Assembly (NCBI RefSeq): GCF_900113865.1
Contig: NZ_FOQY01000009.1
Coordinates: forward strand, 124,001-188,000
Length of the DNA stretch: 64,000 nt
DNA from: Streptosporangium canum
Lineage (GTDB): Bacteria > Actinomycetota > Actinomycetes > Streptosporangiales > Streptosporangiaceae
Reading direction: 5' to 3'
Shown here piece after piece: positions 1 through 10,565 of this stretch (position 1 is its first letter; the number at the start of each line of letters is the position of its first letter). The notes under the pieces were generated by a model that searched no databases, was not told where the DNA came from, and saw only the letters and a list, made by a program, of their open reading frames with translations. Made by a program: the position numbers and the translations under genes.

Positions 1-164
1 GCGTAGAGCACGCGGCGGTGCACCGGCTTGAGTCCGTCGCGGACGTCGGGCAGCGCACGGGACACGATGACGGACATCGCGTAGTCCATGTAGCTGCGCT
101 GCATCTCCGACTGGATGTCGACCGGCTCGATGCGCTCTACGAGCGGAGTGTTCACATCCGTCAC
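1..164 (-). CDS. gyrA: DNA gyrase subunit A, N-terminal fragment
   Basis: This is the first 54 codons of the gyrase A subunit, which carries the DNA breakage-reunion activity of the A2B2 gyrase; the rest lies beyond the left edge. The visible N-terminus contains the typical segment [20 protein letters not shown] followed by [15 protein letters not shown], which is near-invariant in GyrA. I choose the GTG at 164 because AAGGGA lies ten bases upstream. It sits 42 bp downstream of gyrB on the same strand, the usual gyrB-gyrA operon order of actinomycetes. Partial only because of the window boundary; nothing suggests a broken gene. Confidence 0.97.
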   Translation of the reverse strand, partial: MTDVNTPLVERIEPVDIQSEMQRSYMDYAMSVIVSRALPDVRDGLKPVHRRVLY

Positions 165-206
165 GGGTGGTGGATCCCTTTCAGAGAAGAGTCTGTACGG
201 CTACCG

Positions 207-2192
<1,986 letters not shown>

Positions 2193-2367
2193 TCAGCCCC
2201 GCCGTGCCCGTCACCGTCGTGAATGCCCCGATGCGCTCACCCAGGGGAGTCGGCTTACGTGCCGGGGGTGACACGCAAACGGACGTGTCCGGAATTCAGT
2301 TTCATTCTAGCGGCTCAGAGCGCATGATGTGGCATTGACGGGCTCCAGAACGCTCTGTCGCGCGTCG

Positions 2368-2404
2368 ACCCTCCGCTCAAGCATCCCCCTACACGGAGGG
2401 GGGT
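2368..2404 (-). terminator. Possible terminator after dciA
   Basis: A roughly 9-bp stem (GACCCTCCG paired with CGGAGG..GGTC) lies about 40 bp beyond the dciA stop, ahead of gyrB. There is no clear T-tract and the loop is long, so this is a weak call. The rest of 2151-2446 is the gyrB leader and holds no gene. Confidence 0.35.
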
Positions 2405-2446
2405 CGTCGCGCCAGAAGGGCCGCTGATCCGTTTCTGGCCAGTCGA

Positions 2447-3070
2447 TCAGCCGTAGGTGTCGCCCGGGCCGCGGCTGCCGGTGACCCGCAGACCGCCGCT
2501 GGGACGCGGGCCGTTCTGCGGGCCGCGCACCTTCACCCGCTGCACCGTTCCGTCCCCGAGCTCCTCGTTCAGGCGTCTGACCAGGGTTCTTGCCAGCAGC
2601 CGCACCTGGGTCGCCCAGGCGGTGGAGTCGGCGACCACCAGGACCTCGCCGTCGGCGAAGGTCTCCGGCTTGGTGTGCGCGGCCAGATCGGGACCGACGA
2701 TCTCGTGCCATCTGCCGAAAACCCCGCCCACGGCCACCGGCTGTTCCCAGCCGCGGTCGGCCAGCAGATCGGTGATGGCCCGGCCGAAAAGCTGGGGATC
2801 GCCGAAATCCCTGCGCGGCCCGGTCGCCCTGCGCCGGGGCTCCCGGCGGGGAAGCTGCCCTCTTCTGGCGGCGTCGGCCTTGGCCTGGGCCAGCTTCTCC
2901 CTTGCCAGCGCGGCGCCCTTGGCCGCCGAGTTCTTCGCCGATCCGGGCTCCGGCGGCGTGCCGCCGGAGGCGGGGCGGGCGTCCCCGGCGGATCCCGGCG
3001 TGCCGCCCGGGGCGGGGCGGGCGTCTCCGGAGGGCGCCGGGCCGGATTCCGGCCGCCTCTCATCGGACAC
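2447..3070 (-). CDS. dciA: DciA-family (DUF721) replicative helicase loader
   Basis: DUF721/DciA proteins are the ancestral loaders of the DnaB helicase; the M. tuberculosis counterpart (Rv0004) also lies between recF and gyrB. The protein has 207 aa. Residues 1-90 are low-complexity Pro/Gly/Ala/Arg with a near-repeated ARPAPGGTP / ARPASGGTP element. Residues about 105-175 form the DUF721 core, with [20 protein letters not shown] and the segment around [10 protein letters not shown]. The GTG start at 3070 lies inside the last codons of recF (TGA at 3060-3062), an 11-bp overlap that implies translational coupling. The family is clear; the loader role is inferred from it. Confidence 0.88.
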   Translation of the reverse strand: MSDERRPESGPAPSGDARPAPGGTPGSAGDARPASGGTPPEPGSAKNSAAKGAALAREKLAQAKADAARRGQLPRREPRRRATGPRRDFGDPQLFGRAITDLLADRGWEQPVAVGGVFGRWHEIVGPDLAAHTKPETFADGEVLVVADSTAWATQVRLLARTLVRRLNEELGDGTVQRVKVRGPQNGPRPSGGLRVTGSRGPGDTYG

Positions 3071-4232
3071 GCTGCACGCTCCCCTCGGCGACGTCGAACC
3101 GGGCCCCGACCAGCTCCGCGGGGACGTCGGCGGCGACCGCGGCGGTGATCAGCACCTGCTCGGCCGGGGCGACGATCTCGGCCAGCCGGCCGCGGCGCTG
3201 GTTGTCCAGCTCGGCGAAGACGTCGTCGAGGATCAGCACCGGATCGCCGCCGTCGGCCCTGAGCAGGTCGTAGGCGGCCAGCCGGAGGGCCAGCGCGAAC
3301 GACCACGACTCGCCGTGGCTGGCGTAACCGCGGGCGGGCAGCTCCCCCAGGCCGAGGAACAGGTCGTCGCGGTGCGGGCCGACGAGGGTGACCCCGCGTT
3401 CGATCTCGGAGGTGCGGACCTCCAGCAGGCCGGCGCGGAGCCGCTCCTCCAGGGTCGCGCGGTCGGTCTCCGCCTCGATGGACAGCGAGCCGCGGTATTC
3501 CAGGGCGGCGGGGGCGGAGTTGGGCGCCAGGGCCGCGTAGGAGGCGGCGACCAGCGGCCGCAGCGCCTCGACGAGCTCCAGCCGGGCCGCCAGCAGCTCG
3601 GCGCCGTGCCTGGCCAGGTGGGCGTCCCAGACCTCCAGGGTGCTCAGGGGGTCTCCCGCGCCGGCCGCGGCGAACGCCGCGTCGTTGTCGGCCCGCCGTC
3701 CGCTCCGGCCGCCCCGCCGCGCCTGAGCCGCCGTGCGCAGCAGCGCGCCGCGCTGCTTGAGCACCCGGTCGTAGTCGGCGCGGACCCCGGCGAAACGGGG
3801 CGTCCTGGCCACCAGCAGGTCGTCGAGGTAGCGGCGCCGCTCCGAGGGGTCGCCCTTGACCATGGCCAGGTCCTCGGGGGCGAACAGGACCGTGCGCAGC
3901 AGCCCGACGACGTCGCGCGGGCGAGACACCGGTGAGCGGTTCAGCCTGGCCCGGTTGGCCTTGCCCGGGTTGATCTCCAGCTCGATCAGCGCCCGCCGGT
4001 CCTCCCGCACGACCACGGCGCGAACGATCGCCCGCGCCGCCCCCTGCCGCACCAGCGGCCCGTCGTTGGCGACCCGGTGGCTCGACTGCGTCGCCACGTA
4101 ACCCAGCGCCTCGACCAGATTGGTCTTGCCCTGCCCGTTGGGGCCCACGAAGGCCGTGACACCGGGCTCCAGGCCGAGGTCGACGGTGTCGTAGGACCGG
4201 AAGTCGGTCAGGGAGAGGTTGGCGACATGCAC
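3060..4232 (-). CDS. recF: DNA replication and repair protein RecF
   Basis: SMC-like ATPase that helps load RecA at single-strand gaps. Walker A is GPNGQGKTN at about residues 30-38. The ABC signature-like [15 protein letters not shown] and Walker [15 protein letters not shown] lie in the C-terminal third. With GTG at 4232 the protein is 390 aa and begins [15 protein letters not shown], matching family N-termini. An in-frame upstream start at 4262 would add ten non-conserved residues. Neither start has a strong Shine-Dalgarno sequence. The gene overlaps dciA at its 3' end and is separated from gnd by an unusual repeat-filled gap of about 330 bp. Confidence 0.95.
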   Translation of the reverse strand: MHVANLSLTDFRSYDTVDLGLEPGVTAFVGPNGQGKTNLVEALGYVATQSSHRVANDGPLVRQGAARAIVRAVVVREDRRALIELEINPGKANRARLNRSPVSRPRDVVGLLRTVLFAPEDLAMVKGDPSERRRYLDDLLVARTPRFAGVRADYDRVLKQRGALLRTAAQARRGGRSGRRADNDAAFAAAGAGDPLSTLEVWDAHLARHGAELLAARLELVEALRPLVAASYAALAPNSAPAALEYRGSLSIEAETDRATLEERLRAGLLEVRTSEIERGVTLVGPHRDDLFLGLGELPARGYASHGESWSFALALRLAAYDLLRADGGDPVLILDDVFAELDNQRRGRLAEIVAPAEQVLITAAVAADVPAELVGARFDVAEGSVQRVR

Positions 4233-4280
4233 CCCAGGAAGATTAGTCGGCCACGCCCGCATCTGGGGCCTCGCCGCGTC

Positions 4281-4524
4281 CGCCCGGCTCGCGCCGGTGG
4301 ACGAGCCCGCCCCGTGCGGGAGCGGGCGGGCGTACGGCTCGCGCTCGCGGGAGCACGCGTCGGCGTCGGGCTGGCGGCGCAGGCGCGTACGGCTCGCGCC
4401 CGCGTAAGCATGCCGGTCCCGACTCCGAAGTGTCCGTCGCCGTACGGCTCGCGCCCCGTGGGAGGGGCCCCTGGCCGACGGGCGGAACCGGCCCGCGCCG
4501 GCTACGGCCCGCGCTCGCGGGAAG
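4281..4524. repeat. Degenerate direct repeats between recF and gnd
   Basis: Five related copies of a 22-24-bp element with consensus near CGTACGGCTCGCGCTCGCGG begin at 4281, 4331, 4386, 4441 and 4501, so the spacings are 50, 55, 55 and 60 bp. The middle three start with an identical CGTACGGCTCGCGC. The spacers are unrelated. The stretch between recF and gnd has no plausible gene. It shares the CGCTCGCGxGGA core and a following GCGGGCCGT with the array near 17.1 kb, suggesting one dispersed family. Confidence 0.75.
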
Positions 4525-4560
4525 GGTGCGGGCCGTACGGGGAGACGGTCCGGCCGTCGC

Positions 4561-5502
4561 CTACTTGTCGGCCTCCACCGGCGGGACGACGTCGGCGCCG
4601 GGGGCGTCCGCGCCCTTGGCGAACTCGCCCTCCTTGGCGGTGACGGCGTGCCCGCCGAACTGGTTGCGCAGGGCCGCGACGACCTTCATGGCCGGGGAGT
4701 CCTCCTGCCGGGAGGCGAACCTGGCGTACAGCGCGGCGGTGATGACCGGCAGCGGCACCGCGTGGTCCACGGCCGCCTGCACCGTCCACCGGCCCTCGCC
4801 GGAGTCCTGCGCGTAGCCCTTCAGCTCGGCCAGGGCCGGGTCCTCGTCGAGCGCGCGGACCATCAGGTCCAGCAGCCACGAACGGATGACCGTGCCGTGC
4901 CGCCAGCTCTTGAAGGCGCCGGGCACGTCGGTCACGACGTCGGAGGCCTCAAGCAGCTCCCAGCCCTCGGCGAAGGCCTGCATCATGCCGTACTCGATGC
5001 CGTTGTGGACCATCTTGGCGAAGTGGCCGGCGCCCACCTCGCCCGCGTGGACGAAGCCGCCTTCCTCGGGCTTGAGGGTCTCGAAGATCGGCATCAGCCG
5101 CTCGACGCCGGGCTCGGAGCCGCCGACCATCAGCGCGTAGCCGTTCTCCAGGCCCCAGATCCCGCCGCTGACGCCGCAGTCGACAAAGCCGATCTCCTTG
5201 GCTCCCAGCTCGGCGGCGTGCTTCTGGTCGTCCAGATAGTGCGAGTTGCCGCCGTCGATCACGATGTCGCCGGCCGACAGCAGGTTGCCGAGCTCCTCGA
5301 CCGTCGCCTGGGTCGGCGCTCCCGCGGGCACCATGACCCACACCGCGCGCGGCGCCTGGAGCCGATCCACCAGGTCCTTCAGGCTCGAGACGTCACTGAC
5401 CGCCGGATCGCGGTCGTAGCCGACGACGTCGTGACCGCCGCGGCGCAGCCGCTCGGCCATGTTGCCGCCCATCTTGCCCAGTCCGACCATGCCGATCTGC
5501 AT
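4561..5502 (-). CDS. gnd: 6-phosphogluconate dehydrogenase (decarboxylating), short type
   Basis: Oxidatively decarboxylates 6-phosphogluconate to ribulose 5-phosphate in the pentose phosphate pathway. At 313 aa it belongs to the short class, often NAD-preferring, rather than the ~470-aa class. The Rossmann motif is GLGKMG at 7-12; IDGGNS is at 82-87, SGG at 112-114, and the catalytic lysine lies in [13 protein letters not shown] (K163). ATG at 5502 follows an AAGGGGG sequence. It sits between dnaN and recF as in many actinomycetes, but here a BKACE-type gene is inserted 32 bp upstream. Confidence 0.93.
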   Translation of the reverse strand: MQIGMVGLGKMGGNMAERLRRGGHDVVGYDRDPAVSDVSSLKDLVDRLQAPRAVWVMVPAGAPTQATVEELGNLLSAGDIVIDGGNSHYLDDQKHAAELGAKEIGFVDCGVSGGIWGLENGYALMVGGSEPGVERLMPIFETLKPEEGGFVHAGEVGAGHFAKMVHNGIEYGMMQAFAEGWELLEASDVVTDVPGAFKSWRHGTVIRSWLLDLMVRALDEDPALAELKGYAQDSGEGRWTVQAAVDHAVPLPVITAALYARFASRQEDSPAMKVVAALRNQFGGHAVTAKEGEFAKGADAPGADVVPPVEADK

Positions 5503-5534
5503 ACGAGCACCCCCTTCAGGGTTCCATCATCCAC

Positions 5535-6272
5535 CTACACCCGGCGTGCCAGCGCAAGCCGTACCAGATCGGCGTTTCCGTCAACAGGATCACCCACAGG
5601 GCTGTGGAGGACGTCCTCCAGACCGATGCGCGTGGCCAGGCCCAACTGCCCCGCCTCGTCCACAAGTATCCAAGCCGGTCCTTCCTCCCCGTGGAGGAGC
5701 CGCGGGCCGGGGACGGAGAGCTCGTCCAGACGGCCGAGCACGGCGTGCGCGCGCGACACGGCGGTGTCGGCGGAGCCTCCGATGATCTCGACGAGAACCC
5801 GCACGCACTCCAGCCCCGTCGAGGCGAGCGCGTCGGCGTCGTCCACGGACCAGACCCCGGCCTCGACCCCCACGCCGAGCCGTCGGAGATCATGCCACAG
5901 GTCGGAGAAGCCGGGTTCGGAGAGGTTCACCGAAGCGAAGTCCGGCCGGTCCTCCGCGGGAAGCGCGGCCCAGCCGCGCACGGCCTCGCGCCTCGCCTCC
6001 ACGTCCCCGCCCGATATCCACAGCCCTGTGCTCACCCCGACGGGGAGCCCGGGGCAGACTCGCCGTACCGCGCGGACGGCCGCACCGACGTGGACGGCGC
6101 TGAGCGACTCGCTGCCCGCCTCGTCACGCGGATGCATGTGCACGGCCGCCGCACCCGCCTCACGGGCCTCACGGGCCGCCTCAGCGAGCTCCAGGGGGGT
6201 CAGGGGAAGGGCCGGGTGGTCCCCGGCCCTCCTGCTCCCGTTGAGACACGCCTTGATCATGGTCACACCCAT
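5535..6272 (-). CDS. BKACE / 3-keto-5-aminohexanoate cleavage enzyme family protein (DUF849)
   Basis: Members of this zinc-dependent TIM-barrel family cleave beta-keto acids using an acyl-CoA donor. At 245 aa it is somewhat short for the family. It begins with the typical KACLNGSR and has the metal-binding HMHPRD at 45-50; VEIIGG near 160 resembles the catalytic-glutamate region. Substrate cannot be predicted. ATG at 6272 is preferred over the ATG four codons later because GGGAG lies six bases upstream. It is 65 bp from dnaN and 32 bp from gnd, so probably in the dnaN-recF transcript, a location I do not know from model actinomycetes. Confidence 0.8.
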   Translation of the reverse strand: MGVTMIKACLNGSRRAGDHPALPLTPLELAEAAREAREAGAAAVHMHPRDEAGSESLSAVHVGAAVRAVRRVCPGLPVGVSTGLWISGGDVEARREAVRGWAALPAEDRPDFASVNLSEPGFSDLWHDLRRLGVGVEAGVWSVDDADALASTGLECVRVLVEIIGGSADTAVSRAHAVLGRLDELSVPGPRLLHGEEGPAWILVDEAGQLGLATRIGLEDVLHSPVGDPVDGNADLVRLALARRV

Positions 6273-6337
6273 CCACGGCTCCCGGTGACGTCCGGCGTCC
6301 GCGGCCGGGGCTCTCCCGGCCGCTCCGGGACAGGGTG

Positions 6338-7477
6338 TCAGCTCGACAGGCGGATGGGCATGATCAGGTAGCGGTAGTCGGGGACGCCCTCGCCGTCCAC
6401 GTGCTTGCCGCCGGTGAGGATCGCGGGCTTGGTGGAGGTGGTCATCTGCAGGCGGGCCACGTCGGAGTCGATCGCGCCGAGCCCCTCAAGCAGGAACTGG
6501 TGGTTGAAGGCGATGTTGATGTCGTCGCCCTCGAAGTCGACCGGGAGCACCTCGACCGCCTGGGCCTCGTCGCCGCTGCCCGCCTCCAGGACGACCTCGT
6601 CGCCGCGGAAGGCCAGCCGGACCGGGGTGTTGCGCTCGGCGACCAGGGCCACGCGCTTGACGGCCTCGACGAACGCGCTTGTGGACAGCTCGGCCCGGGC
6701 GGAGAACTCGGTCGGCAGCAGCGAGCGGTACTTGGGGAACTCCGGGTCGAGCAGGCGGGTGGTGGTGCGGCGACCGGCGCTGGAGAAGCCGATCATGCCC
6801 TCCCCGGTGCCGCCGACGGAGCTCATCGCGATCTCGACCTCGGCGCCGGTGCTCCCGAGGGCCTTGGCCGCGTCGGCGAGGGTCTTGCCGGGGATCATGG
6901 CGATCGCCGAGAAGTCGGGCTGGCCCGGCTGCCACTTCAGCTCCCGTACGGCGAGGCGGTAGCGGTCGGTGGCGGCGAGGGTGACGGTGTCGCCCTCGAT
7001 CTCCACGCGTACGCCGGTCAGCATCGGCAGGGTGTCGTCCTTGCCCGCGGCCACGGCGACCTGTCCGACGGCCGAGGCGAACACGTCGCTGCCCACCCGC
7101 CCGGCGGCCGGGGGCATCGTCGGCAGGGAGGGGTAGTCCTCCACAGGCATGGTGAGAAGTGTGAACCGGGCGCTGCCACAGGTGACGACCGCCTTCGCGC
7201 CCTCCACGACGAAGTCCACCGGCTGTGCGGGGAGCGCCCTGGTGATCTCGGCGAGGAGCCGGCCCGAGACGAGCACCACGCCCGCCTCGCCGCTCTGCGG
7301 TTCGAGGGTCACCTCGGCGGAGACCTCGTAGTCGAAGCCGGAGAGCTTGAGCTGCCCCTTCTCCGTGACCTCGAGGCGCATGCCGGCCAGCACCGGCACG
7401 GAGGGACGCGCCGGAAGACTGCGTGCCGTCCATGCGACCGCCTCAGCGAGCACGTCTCGCTCGATCCGGAACATCAC
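6338..7477 (-). CDS. dnaN: DNA polymerase III beta sliding clamp
   Basis: Ring-shaped processivity clamp that tethers polymerase III and repair partners to DNA. About 380 aa, the expected length for the three-domain fold; the C-terminus YRYLIMPIRLSS is the conserved MPxR end forming part of the partner-binding pocket. The start is GTG at 7477 or the adjacent ATG at 7474. AGGAGG at 7487-7492 gives nine-base spacing to the GTG and twelve to the ATG, so GTG is slightly preferred. It lies on the far side of oriC from dnaA and heads the dnaN-BKACE-gnd-recF-dciA-gyrBA run. Confidence 0.98.
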   Translation of the reverse strand: MMFRIERDVLAEAVAWTARSLPARPSVPVLAGMRLEVTEKGQLKLSGFDYEVSAEVTLEPQSGEAGVVLVSGRLLAEITRALPAQPVDFVVEGAKAVVTCGSARFTLLTMPVEDYPSLPTMPPAAGRVGSDVFASAVGQVAVAAGKDDTLPMLTGVRVEIEGDTVTLAATDRYRLAVRELKWQPGQPDFSAIAMIPGKTLADAAKALGSTGAEVEIAMSSVGGTGEGMIGFSSAGRRTTTRLLDPEFPKYRSLLPTEFSARAELSTSAFVEAVKRVALVAERNTPVRLAFRGDEVVLEAGSGDEAQAVEVLPVDFEGDDINIAFNHQFLLEGLGAIDSDVARLQMTTSTKPAILTGGKHVDGEGVPDYRYLIMPIRLSS

Positions 7478-8050
7478 GTGGATCTGCCTCCTGTGTGTTG
7501 AGCGCTCTTCGCTCGGTGCCTTGGGTTCGGGTGTTCACTGTCCCGCACATGCGCTCCCCGGAACCCCTCTATGGCTCTTGGGTTTTCTAGTTAGAGATAC
7601 AAGGGGTCATCGCATTAGGGGCTGTGGAAACTGTGGAAGATCGTTGTTTTCGCAGGTCAAGTATAGTTTTTCCATCCACCGGGCCTGTGGGTGGAAGGTG
7701 TGGAGAACTCAAGGGCCTGGGGAGAACCGAGCTCTGCACACAGGCCATCCCCAGATCTTGGTGCCTTCATCCACCGGTTATCCACGAGGTTTCCCCAGGT
7801 TCTCCACGGGGTAGAGAGTCGTTTTGTCCCTGTGGAAAACTCTCTTCACAGGGCGTCCACAAGTTGTCCACGAGTTCTCCCCAGGTTGTCCCCAGGTTGT
7901 CCCCAGATTCATCCCCAGGCCGTGGAGACGCCCGGAACCCCCCGGACCAGCGTTGATCATGGTCGGACGCGCCGATCGCCTCCGGATGACACGTCCGTAT
8001 CACTGATCCACAAGGTTTTCCACAGCCTGTGCATCACGGTGGAGGGAATC
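7478..8050. other. oriC region between dnaA and dnaN
   Basis: This 573-bp non-coding stretch lies in the canonical actinobacterial origin position. It holds more than a dozen DnaA-box-like 9-mers in both orientations. Plus-strand-reading boxes include TTATCCACG (7778), TTCTCCACG (7800), TTGTCCACG (7864), TTGTCCCCA (7886 and 7897), TGATCCACA (8004) and TTTTCCACA (8016). Reverse boxes include TGTGGAAAC (7623), TGTGGAAGA (7632), TGTGGAGAA (7699) and TGTGGAAAA (7831). The portion at about 7575-7680 is visibly richer in A/T and is the best candidate for the unwinding element. No box here is a perfect TTATCCACA. Confidence 0.93.
7842..7917 (+). repeat. 11-bp-phased tandem DnaA-box array in oriC
   Basis: DnaA-box-like 9-mers start at 7842 (weak), 7853, 7864, 7875, 7886, 7897 and about 7908 (one-base insertion), all in one orientation and exactly 11 bp apart. 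The best are TTGTCCACG (7864) and TTGTCCCCA (7886, 7897). Two-base linkers, mostly AG or GG, separate them. A second run of three at 7778, 7789 and 7800 has the same period. The spacing would place DnaA on one face of the helix, as expected for a cooperative filament. Confidence 0.8.
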
Positions 8051-9799
8051 TCATCCATTGCGCGACTGCTGCTTGATCCTCGTGGTGAGTTCGTTGACCT
8101 GGTTGTAGATCGAACGACGCTCCGCCATGAGCGAGCGGATCTTCCGGTCGGCGTGCATGACCGTGGTGTGGTCGCGCCCGCCGAACTGCTGGCCGATCTT
8201 CGGCAGCGACATGTCGGTGAGCTCCCTGCACAGATACATGGCGATCTGCCGGGCGGTGACCAGGACGCGCGAGCGCGACCCGCCGCACAGGTCGTCGATC
8301 GACAGGCCGAAGTAGGCGGCGGTGGAGGCCATGATCGTGGCGACCGTTATCTCGGAGCCGGCGTCCTCGGTGATCAGGTCCTTGAGCACGACCTCGGTGA
8401 GCTGCAGATCGACCGACTGCCTGTTGAGGCTGGCGAACGCGGTGACCCTGATCAGGGCCCCCTCCAGCTCTCGGATGTTGGTGGAGATGCGGCTGGCGAT
8501 GTACTCCAGCACCTCGGGCGGCGCGGCCAGGCCCTCCTGGATCGCCTTCTTGCGCAGGATCGCGATGCGGGTCTCCAGCTCGGGCGGCTGGACGTCGGTG
8601 ATCAGGCCCCACTCGAACCGGTTGCGGAGCCGGTCCTCCAGGGTGACCAGCTGCTTGGGCGCCCGGTCACTGGAGATGACGATCTGCTTGTTGGCGTTGT
8701 GCAGGGTGTTGAAGGTGTGGAAGAACTCCTCCTGCGTCTGCTCCTTGCCCTCCAGGAACTGGATGTCGTCCACGAGCAGGATGTCGACCGCGCGGTAGCG
8801 GCTGCGGAAGCCGTCGGCCTTGTGGTCGCGGATGGAGTTGATGAAGTCGTTGGTGAACTCCTCCGAGCTGACGTATCTCACCCGCGCGCCGTCGTAGAGG
8901 CTCTGCGCGTAGTGGCCGATCGCGTGCAGCAGGTGGGTCTTGCCCAGGCCCGAGTCGCCGTAGATGAACAGCGGGTTGTACGCCTTGGCCGGCGCCTCGG
9001 CCACCGCGACGGCGGCCGCGTGGGCGAAGCGGTTGCTGGAGCCGATGACGAAGGTCTCGAAGGTGTACTTGGGGTTCAGCCGGGCGGGTTCCCCCTGGGT
9101 ACGGCTGCCGCGGCTGTCCCACCGGTTGTGCACACCGCCGGTGCCCGGGGCCTGCGCGGGCCGCTCGAAGGTGTCCGGTTCCGAGCGCGAGGGAGGAGAG
9201 GGCCGCGGGGTGTATCCGCCCCGGCCGTACCCGCCGCCGCCCTGCTCCGCCGGGGGCGGGGCCGGAGAGGGCTCCGCCGGGAGGTACGGCTGCCCCTGCT
9301 CCTCCCTGTGTTGATAGGGGTAGGAGAACGGCTGGGCCTGTGGCTGATGCTGTGGATATTCGGTGGACGGCGGCGCCGCGGTCCCGGCGGCCGGATAGGG
9401 GTGCTGGGACCCGGAAGCGCTGTGGTGCTGGGAGGTTACCGGCTGTGCATAATTCTGCTGCGGCCCGCCACTCTGTGGATAACCCGTCGGCGGCGCCTGT
9501 GGATAGGACTCCGGGCGGGAGGCGCCGGAGTCGGAGCCCGTGGCGCTGGGGTCCACCATGACCGCGACCCGCATCGGGCGGCCGAACTCCTGGGAGAGCG
9601 CGTGGCTGATCAGGGGACGGAGCTTGTCCTCCAGGACATCCCTGGCGAAATCATTGGGGGCCGCGAGCACCACGGTGTCGTTCATGAGGCCGAAGGGCCG
9701 GGTCATGCTGAGCCAGACACGCTGCTGAGACGGGACGCTCTCGTTGAGGGAGTTCTCCAACGCCCGTGCCCATACCGCGCTGAGATCCATTCCATCCAT
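8051..9799 (-). CDS. dnaA: Chromosomal replication initiator DnaA
   Basis: AAA+ initiator that binds DnaA boxes and melts oriC; 582 aa. Domain I is about residues 1-85. Domain II (about 86-240) is an unusually long Pro/Gln/Tyr-rich linker with YPQ at 99, 107 and 148. The AAA+ domain has Walker [10 protein letters not shown] at 281-289 and Walker [11 protein letters not shown]. The C-terminal helix-turn-helix carries the family signature [18 protein letters not shown] at 9799 is chosen because GGAGG lies about ten bases upstream. Three DnaA-box sequences are embedded in the coding DNA of the linker, and boxes flank the gene on both sides, consistent with autoregulation. Confidence 0.98.
   Translation of the reverse strand: MDGMDLSAVWARALENSLNESVPSQQRVWLSMTRPFGLMNDTVVLAAPNDFARDVLEDKLRPLISHALSQEFGRPMRVAVMVDPSATGSDSGASRPESYPQAPPTGYPQSGGPQQNYAQPVTSQHHSASGSQHPYPAAGTAAPPSTEYPQHQPQAQPFSYPYQHREEQGQPYLPAEPSPAPPPAEQGGGGYGRGGYTPRPSPPSRSEPDTFERPAQAPGTGGVHNRWDSRGSRTQGEPARLNPKYTFETFVIGSSNRFAHAAAVAVAEAPAKAYNPLFIYGDSGLGKTHLLHAIGHYAQSLYDGARVRYVSSEEFTNDFINSIRDHKADGFRSRYRAVDILLVDDIQFLEGKEQTQEEFFHTFNTLHNANKQIVISSDRAPKQLVTLEDRLRNRFEWGLITDVQPPELETRIAILRKKAIQEGLAAPPEVLEYIASRISTNIRELEGALIRVTAFASLNRQSVDLQLTEVVLKDLITEDAGSEITVATIMASTAAYFGLSIDDLCGGSRSRVLVTARQIAMYLCRELTDMSLPKIGQQFGGRDHTTVMHADRKIRSLMAERRSIYNQVNELTTRIKQQSRNG
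9351..9506. promoter_or_regulatory. DnaA boxes inside the dnaA linker region
   Basis: TGTGGATAT (9351-9359), TGTGGATAA (9474-9482, a perfect box read on the other strand) and TGTGGATAG (9498-9506) lie within dnaA. Each is the reverse complement of the codons TAT CCA CAG (Tyr-Pro-Gln) in domain II, so protein repeat and binding site coincide. Whether DnaA binds them is inference. Confidence 0.6.
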
Positions 9800-10175
9800 G
9801 CCCGGCTCACCTCCTCCGACGCGGCCCCCGTGAGCTCACCGCGATCTGTTTATCCACACCGATGATCGCCGGGCGCATCGGATTTCCCCGTTGTCCACAT
9901 GCCGGCCTGCCCGTGGCTCCGCGGAGGCACTGCCTGGAATCCACATCGAATCCACACGGTGTGCACAGCCCCGCACTTGCCGCCTGGCGCGTTCCGGCAG
10001 CGGAGAGAAGGTCTGGGAGGGCCGACAGTAGCCCTGTCCACAGCTGTGTACAAGACGTTGTCCACAGCCTAGTGGCAGTGCGGGGGAGGCTGAGTGCACA
10101 TCCTGTGGACGGCGGGGCGGCGGTGGATAAAGGGGCTGTGGATTCGTGGATAACCTATATCCGCGTGTCTCCGGT
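9800..10175. promoter_or_regulatory. dnaA upstream region with second DnaA-box cluster
   Basis: The long dnaA-rpmH gap contains perfect boxes TTATCCACA (9850-9858), TTGTCCACA (9891-9899) and TTGTCCACA (10058-10066). Near-boxes are CTGTCCACA (10034-10042), GGTGGATAA (10122-10130) and CGTGGATAA (10145-10153). These are better matches to consensus than those in the dnaA-dnaN gap. The stretch must also hold the dnaA promoter, which I could not place. It probably serves DnaA autoregulation, and a part in initiation is possible. No ORF here looks real. Confidence 0.75.
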
Positions 10176-10205
10176 TTGACCTGGGACACGCGTTCCCCGT
10201 AACGT
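10176..10205 (+). promoter_or_regulatory. Probable rpmH promoter
   Basis: TTGACC at 10176-10181 and TAACGT at 10200-10205 are 18 bp apart, a good match to an actinobacterial housekeeping promoter. Transcription would start near 10212, about 105 nt before rpmH. It lies just downstream of the DnaA-box cluster, so DnaA could also influence rpmH-rnpA-yidC transcription. Confidence 0.65.
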
Positions 10206-10318
10206 ACGACGGTCGGCTTGCCACGCGACGGCTATTTCGCATGCCCCGCTTCCGGCAAGCCAGCCATCGTCGAGCGTCCCCATGTGCTGGGGATGCGCCT
10301 CAAGCCTGGAGCCCACTC

Positions 10319-10456
10319 GTGAGCAAGCGTACTTTCCAGCCGAACAACCGCCGTCGCGCCAAGACCCACGGCTTCCGGCTGCGCATGCGCACCCGCGCCG
10401 GCCGCGCCATCCTGGCTGCCCGCCGCCGCAAGGGCCGCGCCGAGCTCTCCGCCTGA
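10319..10456 (+). CDS. rpmH: 50S ribosomal protein L34
   Basis: A 45-aa basic ribosomal protein, standard for L34. The sequence [19 protein letters not shown] followed by [16 protein letters not shown] is diagnostic. The start is GTG at 10319; longer in-frame extensions are not conserved. It lies divergent from dnaA and 109 bp before rnpA, the near-universal dnaA-rpmH-rnpA arrangement. Confidence 0.98.
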   Translation: MSKRTFQPNNRRRAKTHGFRLRMRTRAGRAILAARRRKGRAELSA

Positions 10457-10565
10457 CGCATCCGTTGCGCCCGGTCCGCCGGGCCAAGGCAGCGTTCCGT
10501 CGCCCGTCGGCCGTGATGTCGGCGGGCGATAGCCGTACCTGCCCAGGGTCAGACAAGGTCCTCTC

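Noticed and set aside
4281..4524. Possible CRISPR array in the recF-gnd gap
   Set aside because: Repeats are degenerate and only 22-24 bp, spacing varies from 50 to 60 bp, and no cas gene is present.
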